NCBI GenBank assembly: GCA_014799665.1
Contig: JAAVHP010000002.1
Span: 104,379-168,378, forward strand
Source of the DNA: Clostridiales bacterium
Lineage (GTDB): Bacteria > Bacillota > Clostridia > Christensenellales > Pumilibacteraceae
Length of the DNA: 64,000 nucleotides
Direction of reading: 5' to 3'
Part shown: piece by piece, positions 6,643 to 14,904 of the stretch
How the letters are laid out: every line of letters starts with the position of its first letter
Position numbering within the stretch: position 1 is the stretch's first letter
Translations under genes and position numbers: made by a program
Notes under the pieces: generated by a model
Seen by the model: only the letters and a program-made list of their open reading frames with translations
Told to the model about the DNA's origin: nothing
Database searches by the model: none

Positions 6643-7402
6643 TTTAGATATACAAGCCCTTTTTGCCGATTGTGGTATTGACCTTAACGACCCTGCTATA
6701 TTTCCAAAAGAGCGAACGCCCGAGTATATCGAATGGCAAGAGCGTGAACGACAAAGGCAAGAAAAGGCGCGAGCGTGGCGAAAAGCTAATCGCGAACATT
6801 TGAACGAATGGATGCGGAATTACCGAGTAAAACGTGTAGATTATTGCCGAGCTTTGGCGCGGGCTTCGTATTGGTGTAACCGAGATAAAAAGCTTCAATA
6901 TTTTCGTAACCGTTGGCAAAATGACCCCGAATATAGAAAGGCTCATGCGGAGTATTGTCAAAAACAACGAAGTGAAAACCACGAAGCTTACAATGAAAAA
7001 CAGCGTGATTATTATGCAAGGACACGCGAAAAACGTTGTGCGCGTGCGCGAGAATTGTATTATATAAATCATGATGACCGCATAGCAAAGCAACGCGCAC
7101 GACGTGAAAAGAATCGCGATAAAATTAACGCAAGAATGCGCGAGTGGACAGCGTTAAACCGTGATTTGCTAAATGCAAAAGCACGAGAGCGCGACCATAA
7201 ACGACGACAATCGCAAGAATATCTTGACGATTATAGAGCCAAAAAACGCGCATATTATGCCAAAAATAAAGAACGATGTGTCGAATATCAACGCGCATGG
7301 CGTGCGCGGAAAAAAGCTGAAAAAACCGTTGCGACGTCGCAACAAAGTGAAAAATTGAATTTGAATTCAAATTCAAAACTAACCGAGAATAAGGACATAT
7401 GA
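6614..7402 (+). CDS. Arg/Lys-rich repeat protein of the element (262 aa)
   Basis: The start at 6614 has GGGAG at eight bases. After an acidic N-terminus (NLDIQALFADCGIDLNDP), about 180 residues are built from irregular basic-aromatic repeats of the form NRDKINARMREW, YYARTREKRCARAREL, YYAKNKERCVEYQRAW. Such arrays occur in phage and mobile-element proteins, often next to HNH or zinc-binding modules, and are expected to be helical and bind nucleic acid. No catalytic motif is visible. The stop overlaps the integrase ATG by four bases, so the two are translationally coupled. Confidence 0.6.
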   Translation: MNTNWHLPDNLDIQALFADCGIDLNDPAIFPKERTPEYIEWQERERQRQEKARAWRKANREHLNEWMRNYRVKRVDYCRALARASYWCNRDKKLQYFRNRWQNDPEYRKAHAEYCQKQRSENHEAYNEKQRDYYARTREKRCARARELYYINHDDRIAKQRARREKNRDKINARMREWTALNRDLLNAKARERDHKRRQSQEYLDDYRAKKRAYYAKNKERCVEYQRAWRARKKAEKTVATSQQSEKLNLNSNSKLTENKDI

Positions 7403-8295
7403 CCGAAATAGAATTACTCACACGAATAGCCGAACGGCTCGACGATATCGCGGACAGGCTCGAAAGAATAGAGAGCTTGCCTGCAGTCGCGTCGAGCGTG
7501 GAAGCAAAGCCGAGCGCGCCGACGTTCGGCGAATTTGCGCAATACTATTTCGATACGTTCCGCTGGCGTAAAGTGTGCGAGCAAACAAAGCGCGCCGATA
7601 CATACCGCTATAACGCGCACATATTGCCCGTATTGGGCGATAAGCCATTAAACGAAATCACGCCCGCCGACGTGCAAATGATAGTTGACGGACTTGCCGA
7701 CAAAGGCAAAACGCGCCAAGAAGTCTACACGCTTATAAACGTTGTAATGAAAATGGCGATAAAGCACCACCACATAACGCAAAACCCGTGCGACGTGGTA
7801 TTTATACAAAAGCACGAAAGCAAGCACGGCAAGGCATTAAGCAAAAGCGAAGAAGCGATACTATTGCAAGCGACAAGCGGAAGCGCGTATCAAGTTATGT
7901 TCGCCGTTGCGCTATATACGGGACTACGCCCGAATGAGTACAAGACGGCAAAAATAGACGGTGCATTTATTGTCGCACGGAATAGCAAGCAAAAGGACGG
8001 CAAGGAACATTACAAGCGCATACCTATTTCGCCCATGCTCGCGCCGTATCTCAACGGCATAAACAAACTACGCTTTTACGGTGCAAACCGCATACGCGAA
8101 AAGTTTTGCTATATTCTCGGCGGGCATAAGCTATACGATTTAAGAACGACGTTTTATACACGTTGTCAAGAATGCGGTGTAAGCGAACTTGCCCGAAATT
8201 TATTTGTCGGTCATGCGCTCGGCGGTCTTGCCGATACATACACGGACATAAGCGACGAGTACCTTATAAACGAAGCGAAAAAGCTACAATATTGA
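7399..8295 (+). CDS. int: Tyrosine recombinase (integrase) of the tRNA-Ala element
   Basis: 298 residues. A short coiled N-terminus (IAERLDDIADRLERIE) precedes an arm/core-binding SAM-like domain (about 43-140) and the catalytic domain. Visible catalytic residues are Arg177 in YTGLRPNEY, Arg249 in YDLRTTF (usual first His replaced by Tyr), His272 in FVGHALGG and a nucleophile tyrosine in ADTYTDISDEY (281 or 288). It lies 153 bases from the right attachment repeat, as expected for an integrase recombining at the tRNA-Ala 3' end. The start overlaps the preceding gene, placing int under the repressed operon promoter. Confidence 0.9.
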   Translation: MTEIELLTRIAERLDDIADRLERIESLPAVASSVEAKPSAPTFGEFAQYYFDTFRWRKVCEQTKRADTYRYNAHILPVLGDKPLNEITPADVQMIVDGLADKGKTRQEVYTLINVVMKMAIKHHHITQNPCDVVFIQKHESKHGKALSKSEEAILLQATSGSAYQVMFAVALYTGLRPNEYKTAKIDGAFIVARNSKQKDGKEHYKRIPISPMLAPYLNGINKLRFYGANRIREKFCYILGGHKLYDLRTTFYTRCQECGVSELARNLFVGHALGGLADTYTDISDEYLINEAKKLQY

Positions 8296-8401
8296 AAACG
8301 CAAAAGGCGTTTTCTTTCCCACCAAATCTAAAAACGCCGAAGTGGTCGCAAAACCCCCGATTTACCAAGTAAAACGCGGGGCGCGGTGGTCAAAAGGCAA
8401 T

Positions 8402-8444
8402 AAAAAAGCCCGCTTGGTGGTCAATGACCGCCATTTTGCGGGCT
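8402..8444 (-). terminator. Terminator of tRNA-Ala supplied by the element end
   Basis: On the minus strand AGCCCGC pairs with GCGGGCT, enclosing a second stem GGCGGTCA/TGACCACC, and is followed by TTTTTT. It lies just inside the element, five bases after the tRNA CCA. Confidence 0.75.
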
Positions 8445-8448
8445 GTCT

Positions 8449-8471
8449 TGGTGGAGATAGTGGGACTCGAA
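8449..8471. other. attR: 23-bp repeat within tRNA-Ala
   Basis: Identical to 3132-3154. It forms the 3' end of the intact tRNA-Ala, so integration preserved the tRNA. Confidence 0.85.
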
Positions 8472-8524
8472 CCCATGACCTATGCGTTGCGAACGCATCG
8501 CTCTACCAGCTGAGCTATATCCCC
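8449..8524 (-). tRNA. tRNA-Ala(CGC)
   Basis: 76 bases including encoded CCA. Acceptor GGGGATA pairs with TATCTCC (one G-U). D-arm GCTC...GAGC, anticodon stem ATGCG/CGCAT with loop TTCGCAA giving anticodon CGC, T-loop TTCGAGT. It is the integration target of the 5.3-kb element. Confidence 0.95.
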
Positions 8525-8754
8525 ATGGGAATTGTTCGGGTTTAATTTTATCATATTCATTTGTTTTTGTAAAGTAAAATCGCATTGCTTTTTTGTTTCG
8601 GTGCAAAAAATTTTCCTTATCTCCCATTTTCCGTCGGTTATATTAAAATTTGATTAGAGTCGAAAATTGTCTTTTCACGACTTGATTTCATATTAAAAAT
8701 ATGGTAACATTGTATAGGTTTTACAACTCACTAATAATTTTTTGGAGCGATACT

Positions 8755-10626
8755 ATGAAAAAATCAACCAAAATAATTTCCTGTGCGCTCGGCGCAGTGA
8801 TGTCCGCGTCGTGCGCGGTCGGGCTGTGCGGCTGCCAGGACGGCTCGTACGAGGCAGTATCGAACTACGTTTCCAATGATCTTGCGGAACCGCTCGCAGT
8901 CGCGTTGCTCGGTCAAGATATATTCGCCTGGAACGCATTCGCGGTTACGCCCAAGAGCAGTTTCGGCTACTCGCGCCCCGAAAACTATACGCCGTCGTGG
9001 TACTCGTACTACCCTATCACCAAGTCCGACGCAAAAGAGATGGCGGACCTTTTTGACCAAATCAACGACGAGCTCAAAAAATTCAACGTTTCGCGAATGA
9101 ACGAGACCGCGGCGCTCGACTACCGCGCGCTGATAAAAGTTTGCGAATCATACTCCGACTATTACGGCTCGCCCAATATCGTCGATCTCGATCTCATAAG
9201 CGGTTCGTATATCGACAGCGAGGGCGGATACGTAGCCTCGTTCGCCGATTCGGTCGAGAACTATGTATTCCGCACCAAGGAAGACATAGAAGATCTTCTG
9301 GACGTTACGATTTCGACCGACGACGCGTTCGACACGTATATAGACTACGCCGCCGACCGCGCCGAGCACGGCTATCCGCTGTACGACTACACGATCTGCG
9401 CCATGCAGGATTATCTCGACGACGTTATAGATGCGGGCGACGATTACTACTTATACTCGTATATCAACGACAAAATCGACGCGGTCAATTTCCTCACGAC
9501 CGAGCGCAAGAGCTATTACAAGCTTCGGTTCAAGACCGCGCTCGACGGGCATTTCATGACGGGCGTAAAAACTTTGCGCAACGGGCTCGATCTCTTTAAG
9601 GGCAAAGTCACGACCACGACACGTGGCTATCTCGCGTCCTACGGTTCGGTCGGCAGGGAATACTACACGTGGCGGTTTAACAACCTTACGGGCTTGAACG
9701 TGTCATACCACGACTTTGAGGATATCTATGAAGATTTAGCGACCGAGGCGTTTTTCTACGGCACGTATGCCGATGATATCATCACGGAAATAGCCGCGCT
9801 CGAAGAAACCGCACCTGAAACATTCAAAGAGTTCTATGCCTATAAAAATGGCGAGAAAGGCATTATGGACATGACGACCCCCCAACAAATGCTCGAATAT
9901 CTTCGGGAAGCGGCGAAGAACATCGTCCCCGACCTTGCAACCGTACCGGAGATTGGCTTTAAGTATATGGACGAGACCGTAGCAGGGCGCACTTCCGCAC
10001 TCGCCTACTACGTGCGTTCGCCGATCGACGAGAATAACTCGAACGAGTACATCACGCTCAATCCCACGACAAATAACCCCGCAGAATTGCTTACTACCAT
10101 TGCGCACGAGGGCTATCCGGGACACCTCTACGCGCACGTTAAAGCTAAGGAGCAGGGCGTGGGGCTGTTGCCTACCGTTATGTCGTGCACTGCGTTCTCG
10201 GAGGGCTGGTCGAACTACACCGAGCTTGCCGTTTGGGATCACATCATGTCGACGACCGACAACGAGGCGCTTCAACTCTACTGCGATTACAGCTATTGTG
10301 ATATGTACAGCGGCTATTTAGGTATGCTTTTGCGCGACTTGGAAATCAACTACTTCGGCTACGACGTCAGCGACTATGTGGAATTGGGGCTCGACGAAGA
10401 CGCCGCGCGCGGCATAATTGAAGTGCTGATGGAAATGCCCGCGACATACGTGCCCTACGGCTACGGAATGTATTATATCAACTCGCTTCACGAAACAGCA
10501 CAAAAAGAATTAGGTGAAAAATACAACGAGGTCGAGTTCAACGGCAAGCTCTTGTCCGAGGGCTTCGGACCTACGCTCGAACGCGCCAAAGAGCTTACGG
10601 ACGAATATATCAAGTCCAAGAAGTAA
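8755..10626 (+). CDS. DUF885 lipoprotein, predicted zinc metallopeptidase
   Basis: 623 residues from the ATG at 8755, chosen because GGAG lies eight bases upstream and the protein then starts with a lipoprotein signal (MKKSTKIISCALGAVMSAS ending VGLCGC). The rest is one DUF885 domain; its hallmark HEGYPGHLYAH, a His-Glu...His zinc-binding type motif, is near residue 460, with a further AFSEGWSNYTEL segment that supplies the downstream glutamate. Family members are secreted or surface peptidase-like proteins of about 550-650 residues. Likely anchored outside the membrane. It is monocistronic, ending in a strong bidirectional terminator. The substrate is unknown. Confidence 0.85.
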   Translation: MKKSTKIISCALGAVMSASCAVGLCGCQDGSYEAVSNYVSNDLAEPLAVALLGQDIFAWNAFAVTPKSSFGYSRPENYTPSWYSYYPITKSDAKEMADLFDQINDELKKFNVSRMNETAALDYRALIKVCESYSDYYGSPNIVDLDLISGSYIDSEGGYVASFADSVENYVFRTKEDIEDLLDVTISTDDAFDTYIDYAADRAEHGYPLYDYTICAMQDYLDDVIDAGDDYYLYSYINDKIDAVNFLTTERKSYYKLRFKTALDGHFMTGVKTLRNGLDLFKGKVTTTTRGYLASYGSVGREYYTWRFNNLTGLNVSYHDFEDIYEDLATEAFFYGTYADDIITEIAALEETAPETFKEFYAYKNGEKGIMDMTTPQQMLEYLREAAKNIVPDLATVPEIGFKYMDETVAGRTSALAYYVRSPIDENNSNEYITLNPTTNNPAELLTTIAHEGYPGHLYAHVKAKEQGVGLLPTVMSCTAFSEGWSNYTELAVWDHIMSTTDNEALQLYCDYSYCDMYSGYLGMLLRDLEINYFGYDVSDYVELGLDEDAARGIIEVLMEMPATYVPYGYGMYYINSLHETAQKELGEKYNEVEFNGKLLSEGFGPTLERAKELTDEYIKSKK

Positions 10627-10652
10627 TACGCCGAACTAACTTTAATGTAATT

Positions 10653-10697
10653 AAAAAAGTCGAACCCGTGACGCCTGCTATGAGTTCGACTTTTTTA
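10653..10697. terminator. Bidirectional intrinsic terminator
   Basis: AAAAAAGTCGAAC pairs with GTTCGACTTTTTT around a 19-base loop, between the convergent DUF885 gene and the membrane-protein gene. Confidence 0.85.
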
Positions 10698-10712
10698 TTG
10701 CCGTTGATTTTA

Positions 10713-11855
10713 CTAATCTTTCATGATAAACTCCGTCCACCACCGAAGATTGAGTATGCAATCGCACAGCCCGATCATGGACAGTATGAACAGCGCCATG
10801 GGAAAGATCACCATAACTACGCCGATGACTGCGACTACGACCGTCGCGGCGATTTTTGCTTTACCCTTGAACAGCGACGAGAAATACACCAATAGCGCGA
10901 AGCACGTTAAAGCCGACGGGAGCGTGGCGAACGCGTGCATGAACGTGGCGGCGAGCGCTTCGAACCCGCCGACGAATTCGAGCACGATCCCCGCCAGTGC
11001 CGCGGGCAGAACGCACGACCAAAGGTACGAGCGCGGCATACTCATTTGCGAAAGCGGCGTAGTCATGACCCTTACCCCGCCGAGTGCGCGCGTGCTTAGT
11101 TTTAGCTCGGCTTCCGTCGTGCCGAAGTCGTTGAAGCTTGCCGTGCGGCGGTTGATGATCACCGACAGCACGAACCCGACTCCGCCCGTCACGCCGCCGA
11201 AGTGCAGGCAGTAATACCAGATATACGGACCGAATTCCTCACCCGCGTACTCGCCGAAGAATTGCTTAACGGCGTCGGTATAGCCGGCGTCGGTCGGCAT
11301 TAGCTTGGGAATATCGATAGGCAGGTCGAGCCCGTTATAGTAGCTGCGCGCGAGCCAACCGATGATCGGGTCGGCGTACTCGGCGCTGGCGTAGTTCGTC
11401 GCGATCTCGGCGATCGGAACGCCCGCAACGAGCCGTACTATTCCCACACCGACAAGCGCGCCGCTTACCGCGCTTATCGCCGCGATCGCCGCACACGCCA
11501 AATAGTGCGGGAACTGCGCCGACAGTGTGAGCCCACACAGCCCGAAGAACAATGCGACCGAGTATATCACTGTCAGAATATCGTAGTTGAGAGTGAGCGC
11601 GCACGCGCCGTACGCGATCACGCAGCCGAGCGGCAGGTACAGCCCGAACCGCCTGTAAAGCAAGTACAGCATGGGCAGGATTATCGGCATGAGCATGAGC
11701 GCCGACGACGGCATTGCGCCCGCCATGATCAAAAATAGCGGCACGAGCGCGTACGACAAAAGCTCGTACACCGGAACGGCGTACTGCGGCACGCGCCTGA
11801 GCTCGGCGAGTGCGGCGCTATGTTCTATCGAGTTTTTGCGCAAGGCTTTGAGCAT
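10713..11855 (-). CDS. Multi-pass membrane protein, possibly YybS/DUF2232-like
   Basis: 380 residues from ATG 11855; longer frames would run into the divergent DUF1540 gene. About eight hydrophobic spans, such as ALVPLFLIMAGAMPSSALMLMPIILPML and IAAISAVSGALVGVGIVRLVAG, with a periplasmic or loop stretch around YNGLDLPIDIPKLM. The arrangement and size recall DUF2232 (YybS-like) integral membrane proteins of Firmicutes, but no decisive motif is seen, so this is tentative. The ribosome-binding site is weak. Shares its terminator with the convergent DUF885 gene. Confidence 0.65.
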   Translation of the reverse strand: MLKALRKNSIEHSAALAELRRVPQYAVPVYELLSYALVPLFLIMAGAMPSSALMLMPIILPMLYLLYRRFGLYLPLGCVIAYGACALTLNYDILTVIYSVALFFGLCGLTLSAQFPHYLACAAIAAISAVSGALVGVGIVRLVAGVPIAEIATNYASAEYADPIIGWLARSYYNGLDLPIDIPKLMPTDAGYTDAVKQFFGEYAGEEFGPYIWYYCLHFGGVTGGVGFVLSVIINRRTASFNDFGTTEAELKLSTRALGGVRVMTTPLSQMSMPRSYLWSCVLPAALAGIVLEFVGGFEALAATFMHAFATLPSALTCFALLVYFSSLFKGKAKIAATVVVAVIGVVMVIFPMALFILSMIGLCDCILNLRWWTEFIMKD

Positions 11856-11975
11856 AGTTCTAATATACCACAATTCGATATGTTTTGCAACCGCGTAAGC
11901 AGATACGGCGTGTATAATAATCGAGCACATGGGAATAATAACTCTACAATTATTTTTTCTACGAGGAGTTTGACC

Positions 11976-12278
11976 ATGTACGATCTTAAATGCGGACAAA
12001 AGGATTGCGCGTACAATCACGGGTATTGCTGCTGCGCAAAGGATATTGCGGTTTCTACGGGGACCTGCTGCACGACCTATCAAAAAGTCGACGGCGACAG
12101 GAACATTAACACCGAGATCGCGGCGGAGTTTTCCAAGCCGAACTTTACAGTTGATACCGAGGTCGAGTGCAATGCGCCCTGCTTGTTCAATCATTCGTGC
12201 AAGTGCATTGCCAACGGTATTACCGTATCCACTGCCGACGACGGTACTGCCGAATGTCTTACGTTTATTAAGAAATAG
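11976..12278 (+). CDS. DUF1540 protein with two cysteine-rich repeats
   Basis: 100 residues from ATG 11976, with GAGGAG seven bases upstream. It holds two DUF1540 modules: LKCGQKDCAYNHGYCCCAKDI and, after residue 60, VECNAPCLFNHSCKCIANGI. Each has the C-x3/4-C-x4-6-C-x-C spacing and ends near another cysteine, so metal binding is likely. The family is small, found in Clostridia and spore-formers, and of unknown function. It is divergent from the membrane-protein gene, with about 120 bases between starts. Confidence 0.85.
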   Translation: MYDLKCGQKDCAYNHGYCCCAKDIAVSTGTCCTTYQKVDGDRNINTEIAAEFSKPNFTVDTEVECNAPCLFNHSCKCIANGITVSTADDGTAECLTFIKK

Positions 12279-12283
12279 TTCCC

Positions 12284-12502
12284 CCTACTTCTTTGAAAAG
12301 AAGTAGACAAGAAACTTTTGGTGTCGGGTGTTTGCGAAAGTTGTTATTTTACGTTACACCCGAATAATGGCAATGCTTTATAAATATCTTTAACGCCACT
12401 TGAAACAAGCAGACAAGAAACTTTTAGTGTCGGGTGTGGAATTGGGTAGAGTATTGGTTGTTTCACCCGAGTAATGGCAATACTTTATTAATATCTTTAT
12501 TC
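12284..12502. repeat. Two copies of a dispersed intergenic repeat (family B)
   Basis: Copy 1 starts at about 12286 with hairpin CTACTTCTTTGAAAAGAAGTAG, then ACAAGAAACTTTTGGTGTCGG...ACACCCGAATAATGGCAATGC and ACGCCACTT. Copy 2 from about 12409 repeats CAGACAAGAAACTTTTAGTG and CACCCGAGTAATGGCAATAC. Related copies lie at 14655, 29706, 36152, 42940 and 56534. No gene is seen in 12279-12789. Confidence 0.7.
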
Positions 12503-12503
12503 A

Positions 12504-12650
12504 GCCTTCCCCTCAGGGGGAAGGTGTCACGAAGTGACGGATGAGGTGTTTAATCTTATCCTTATTCTATACCATAATCAATAAATAATAAGGTTGAATT
12601 GTTCACCTCATCCACCGCGAAGCGGTCCCCCTTCCCCCTGAGGGAAAGGC
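12504..12650. repeat. MITE-like inverted-repeat element (family A)
   Basis: The ends are inverted copies of GCCTTCCCCTCAGGGGGAAGG followed by a short stem and GGATGAGGTG; the right copy has GACCGCTTCGCGGT in place of GTCACGAAGTGAC. About 60 AT-rich bases separate them and no frame is present. Single ends of the same family are at 41837-41882 and 50835-50886. Confidence 0.75.
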
Positions 12651-12789
12651 ATTGGTTCGTTCTGCTTACACACTCTATAATCACCGCGTAGCAGTCGAGT
12701 GATACCTACCGTTCTGCGGCGAAAACACAAAGACGATTGAACTATACGGATCAATCGCCTTTTAATTTTTAATTATTAATTTTTAATTG

Positions 12790-14595
12790 TTATTTGTTCC
12801 CCGTACCTGTTGTCGGCTTTGTTCCGGTAGTTGTTTTTTTTGCGGTAGTGGTGCTGCGTTTTACCGCCGCGGCTTTTTTCTTTTCCTCGGCGGATATGTA
12901 CTGATTGGCGAGCTTGGAGCCGAGCTTAGCGGCCTGACGGATAAACCCGTTTCCCGTTTCCTCGTTCTTATCAACGCCCTCGCCGCGGATAAAGCAAAGA
13001 CCCAGGTAGTACATAGCGTCGGGGTGCTTTTGCTTGGCGGCTTCCTTGAACCAGAACGCCGCTTGCTCTAAGTCTTTGTCGACGTCCTCACCGTGATAGT
13101 GCAGCTCGCCGATAGCAAACTGCGCGTTGACGTCGCCTTCGAGCGCCTGAGCGTTGAGCTCGTCGTAGTGCGCCCAGAATTCCTTGCTCGCTAAGCGATT
13201 GCGGTATTCCTCGGTAAGGCTCTCGTTATCGGCGATGCGCTTACGCTCCTCGGCGATACGCTCGGGCGTGATGTTGATAGACGCATTGTATTCCTCGCGC
13301 TTTTGCGGATCGGACAAAACGGCATAGGCTTCCTCTGCGCGTTTGAGCTTTTCCACGACGGCGTCATCCGTCTTGCCCGAATAGCGCTTGACCAGCTTGG
13401 AGTGCGCAATCTTGATTTCCTCGTCGGTCGACCAAATGAGTACGCCGAGCGCGCCGTATAGCGTCGACTTGGCAAGCCTGCGGTCGTTTTGGGTCTTTTT
13501 CGCCCATTCTTCGAGCTTGCGCTCGGTATCGGTAATGAACTCCTCGCTACGCGCGTACTGTTGCCACTGCTCTATTTCGCCGCGAAGCTCGGTCGCTTCG
13601 GCGTTGACGTCGTTGAGCTGGCGTTTGAGCTCTTCGACCTCGACTTGAAGCTGCTTGCGCTTATCCTGTTGAAGCTGGAGCTGCGCGGTGCTCGTCATTT
13701 CGGATTGTTTGAGTTCTTGTTCGAGCTTGGCTTTCTGCTCGCTCAGCTCGGTATTTTGTTTTTTGAGTTCGGCGTTCTCGTCGGTCGCCGTCTTTGCCTC
13801 TTTCTGCGCCGCTGAAAGCTTTTCTTTAAGACTCTCAATCTCCGCCTTGCATTTCTGCACCGCAGACTTGCGGTTGCCCTCGTTCTCGCGCAGCGATCGA
13901 AGCATTTCTTCCATTTCTTTGGCGCGAAGCTTTTCTTGCGAAAGCTCGCGGTCGCGGTTGAACAATTCCTGTTCGAGATCGCGCCTGTCCTGTTCGGCGG
14001 ATTCCGCTTGCTTCTTAAACCGTTCTATCGAGGCGTTCTCTTGTTTCAACCGTCTGTTCTCGGCTTGGAGCTCGCGTATGGTTGCGTTGATTTTGTCTTT
14101 CTCTGCGGCAATCGCGGCTTTCGCTTCGGCGAACCCGTGCTCGCGGCCCGCGTGGAACGCCTGCTCGCGTAACGCTTGGATCTGAGCCTGTGCCTGTGCG
14201 TTCTGGTACTGTGCCTGTGCGCGCACGCGCGCCATTGATGGACCGCCCATGCCACCCGCCGCTCTGTATGCCGCCTGACGTGCCGCCGCCGCTTGCCGTG
14301 CCGCTGCGGCTTGGCGCGCTGCCGCCTGTGCCTGTGCGCGCTGACGCGCTATTATGTCCTCGGGATTGGGTTTGGGCGCCGCGGCTTCTTTGAGCTTTTG
14401 GTCGTACTCGGCGCGTGACTTGGGATCGGACAGAACGGAGTTAGCCTCGTTTATGTCGGAAAACTTACTCGCCGCGTCTGCGTCGCCGGGGTTGACGTCG
14501 GGGTGATAACGCTTGGCAAGCACGCGGTAACTGCGCTTGATTTCTTCGTCAGTCGCCGTCGGCTTGATATTGAGAATTTGATAATAGTTCTTCAT
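12790..14595 (-). CDS. J-domain protein with coiled coil, second degenerate J domain and Sel1 repeats
   Basis: 601 residues. Residues 1-68 are a canonical J domain (YYQILNIKPTATDEEIKRSY, with His-Pro-Asp at 31-33), so it should stimulate an Hsp70 ATPase. About 80-130 is Ala/Gln/Arg-rich, and about 140-375 is a long charged coiled coil (QAENRRLKQENASIERFKKQ and similar). About 385-450 is a second J-like fold (LYGALGV...KLVKRY...AYAVLSDPQKREEYN) in which HPD is missing. Two Sel1-type repeats (AQFAIGELHYHGEDVDKD, AMYYLGLCFIRGEGVDKN) and a Lys/Thr-rich tail follow. Cytosolic, monocistronic. It is not DnaJ itself: there is no zinc finger. Likely a specialised co-chaperone or scaffold. Confidence 0.85.
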   Translation of the reverse strand: MKNYYQILNIKPTATDEEIKRSYRVLAKRYHPDVNPGDADAASKFSDINEANSVLSDPKSRAEYDQKLKEAAAPKPNPEDIIARQRAQAQAAARQAAAARQAAAARQAAYRAAGGMGGPSMARVRAQAQYQNAQAQAQIQALREQAFHAGREHGFAEAKAAIAAEKDKINATIRELQAENRRLKQENASIERFKKQAESAEQDRRDLEQELFNRDRELSQEKLRAKEMEEMLRSLRENEGNRKSAVQKCKAEIESLKEKLSAAQKEAKTATDENAELKKQNTELSEQKAKLEQELKQSEMTSTAQLQLQQDKRKQLQVEVEELKRQLNDVNAEATELRGEIEQWQQYARSEEFITDTERKLEEWAKKTQNDRRLAKSTLYGALGVLIWSTDEEIKIAHSKLVKRYSGKTDDAVVEKLKRAEEAYAVLSDPQKREEYNASINITPERIAEERKRIADNESLTEEYRNRLASKEFWAHYDELNAQALEGDVNAQFAIGELHYHGEDVDKDLEQAAFWFKEAAKQKHPDAMYYLGLCFIRGEGVDKNEETGNGFIRQAAKLGSKLANQYISAEEKKKAAAVKRSTTTAKKTTTGTKPTTGTGNK

Positions 14596-14654
14596 TTATC
14601 CTTGCGTCTCCGTGCTGTATAATTATACCGCTATATGCGAATTTTGTCAAGCAC

Positions 14655-14815
14655 TTACTTCTTTGAAAAGAAGTAAGCAAGAAACTTTTATTGTCGGGTG
14701 TTTGCGTAGGAAGTTTATTTGAGACTCCACCCTAGTAATTTCGTTTCGTTATTAATTTCTTTTACGCCACTTTGACGCTATCCCTGTCATTCTGAGCGTA
14801 AGCGAAGAATCTCTA
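14655..14815. repeat. Dispersed family-B repeat plus 'TCATTCTGAGCG' repeat
   Basis: TTACTTCTTTGAAAAGAAGTAA hairpin, then GCAAGAAACTTTTATTGTCG and GGGTGTTTGCG, a CCCTAGTAATTTCG segment and ACGCCACTT. It ends with CTGTCATTCTGAGCGTAAGCG and AAGAATCTC, which recurs near 56760 and 51050. The 309-base gap 14596-14904 has no gene. Confidence 0.65.
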
Positions 14816-14904
14816 TTTTTCTTATATACATTATTAATTTCTTTACACCACTTAAAAATCGCCCCATAAACTTTACAGCTTACGGACCGATTTTATTTGA
14901 AGTT

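Larger units (their letters stand above)
3132..8448 (+). mobile_element. 5.3-kb integrative element with rolling-circle Rep, inserted in tRNA-Ala
   Basis: Bounded by 23-bp direct repeats of the tRNA-Ala 3' end. In order it carries an inverted-repeat-rich probable origin, an HUH-type replication initiator, a convergent XRE repressor with three operators, six small genes in one rightward operon, and a tyrosine recombinase next to the right end. There are no capsid, packaging, relaxase or antibiotic-resistance genes. The content fits a small integrative replicative plasmid or a satellite. Transfer by a helper element, or use of Rep as a relaxase, is possible but not shown. Confidence 0.85.

Noticed and set aside
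11856..12194. Upstream extension of the membrane-protein frame to 12194
   Set aside because: It would overlap the divergent DUF1540 gene, which has a strong ribosome-binding site and conserved cysteines; the start at 11855 begins the hydrophobic protein.
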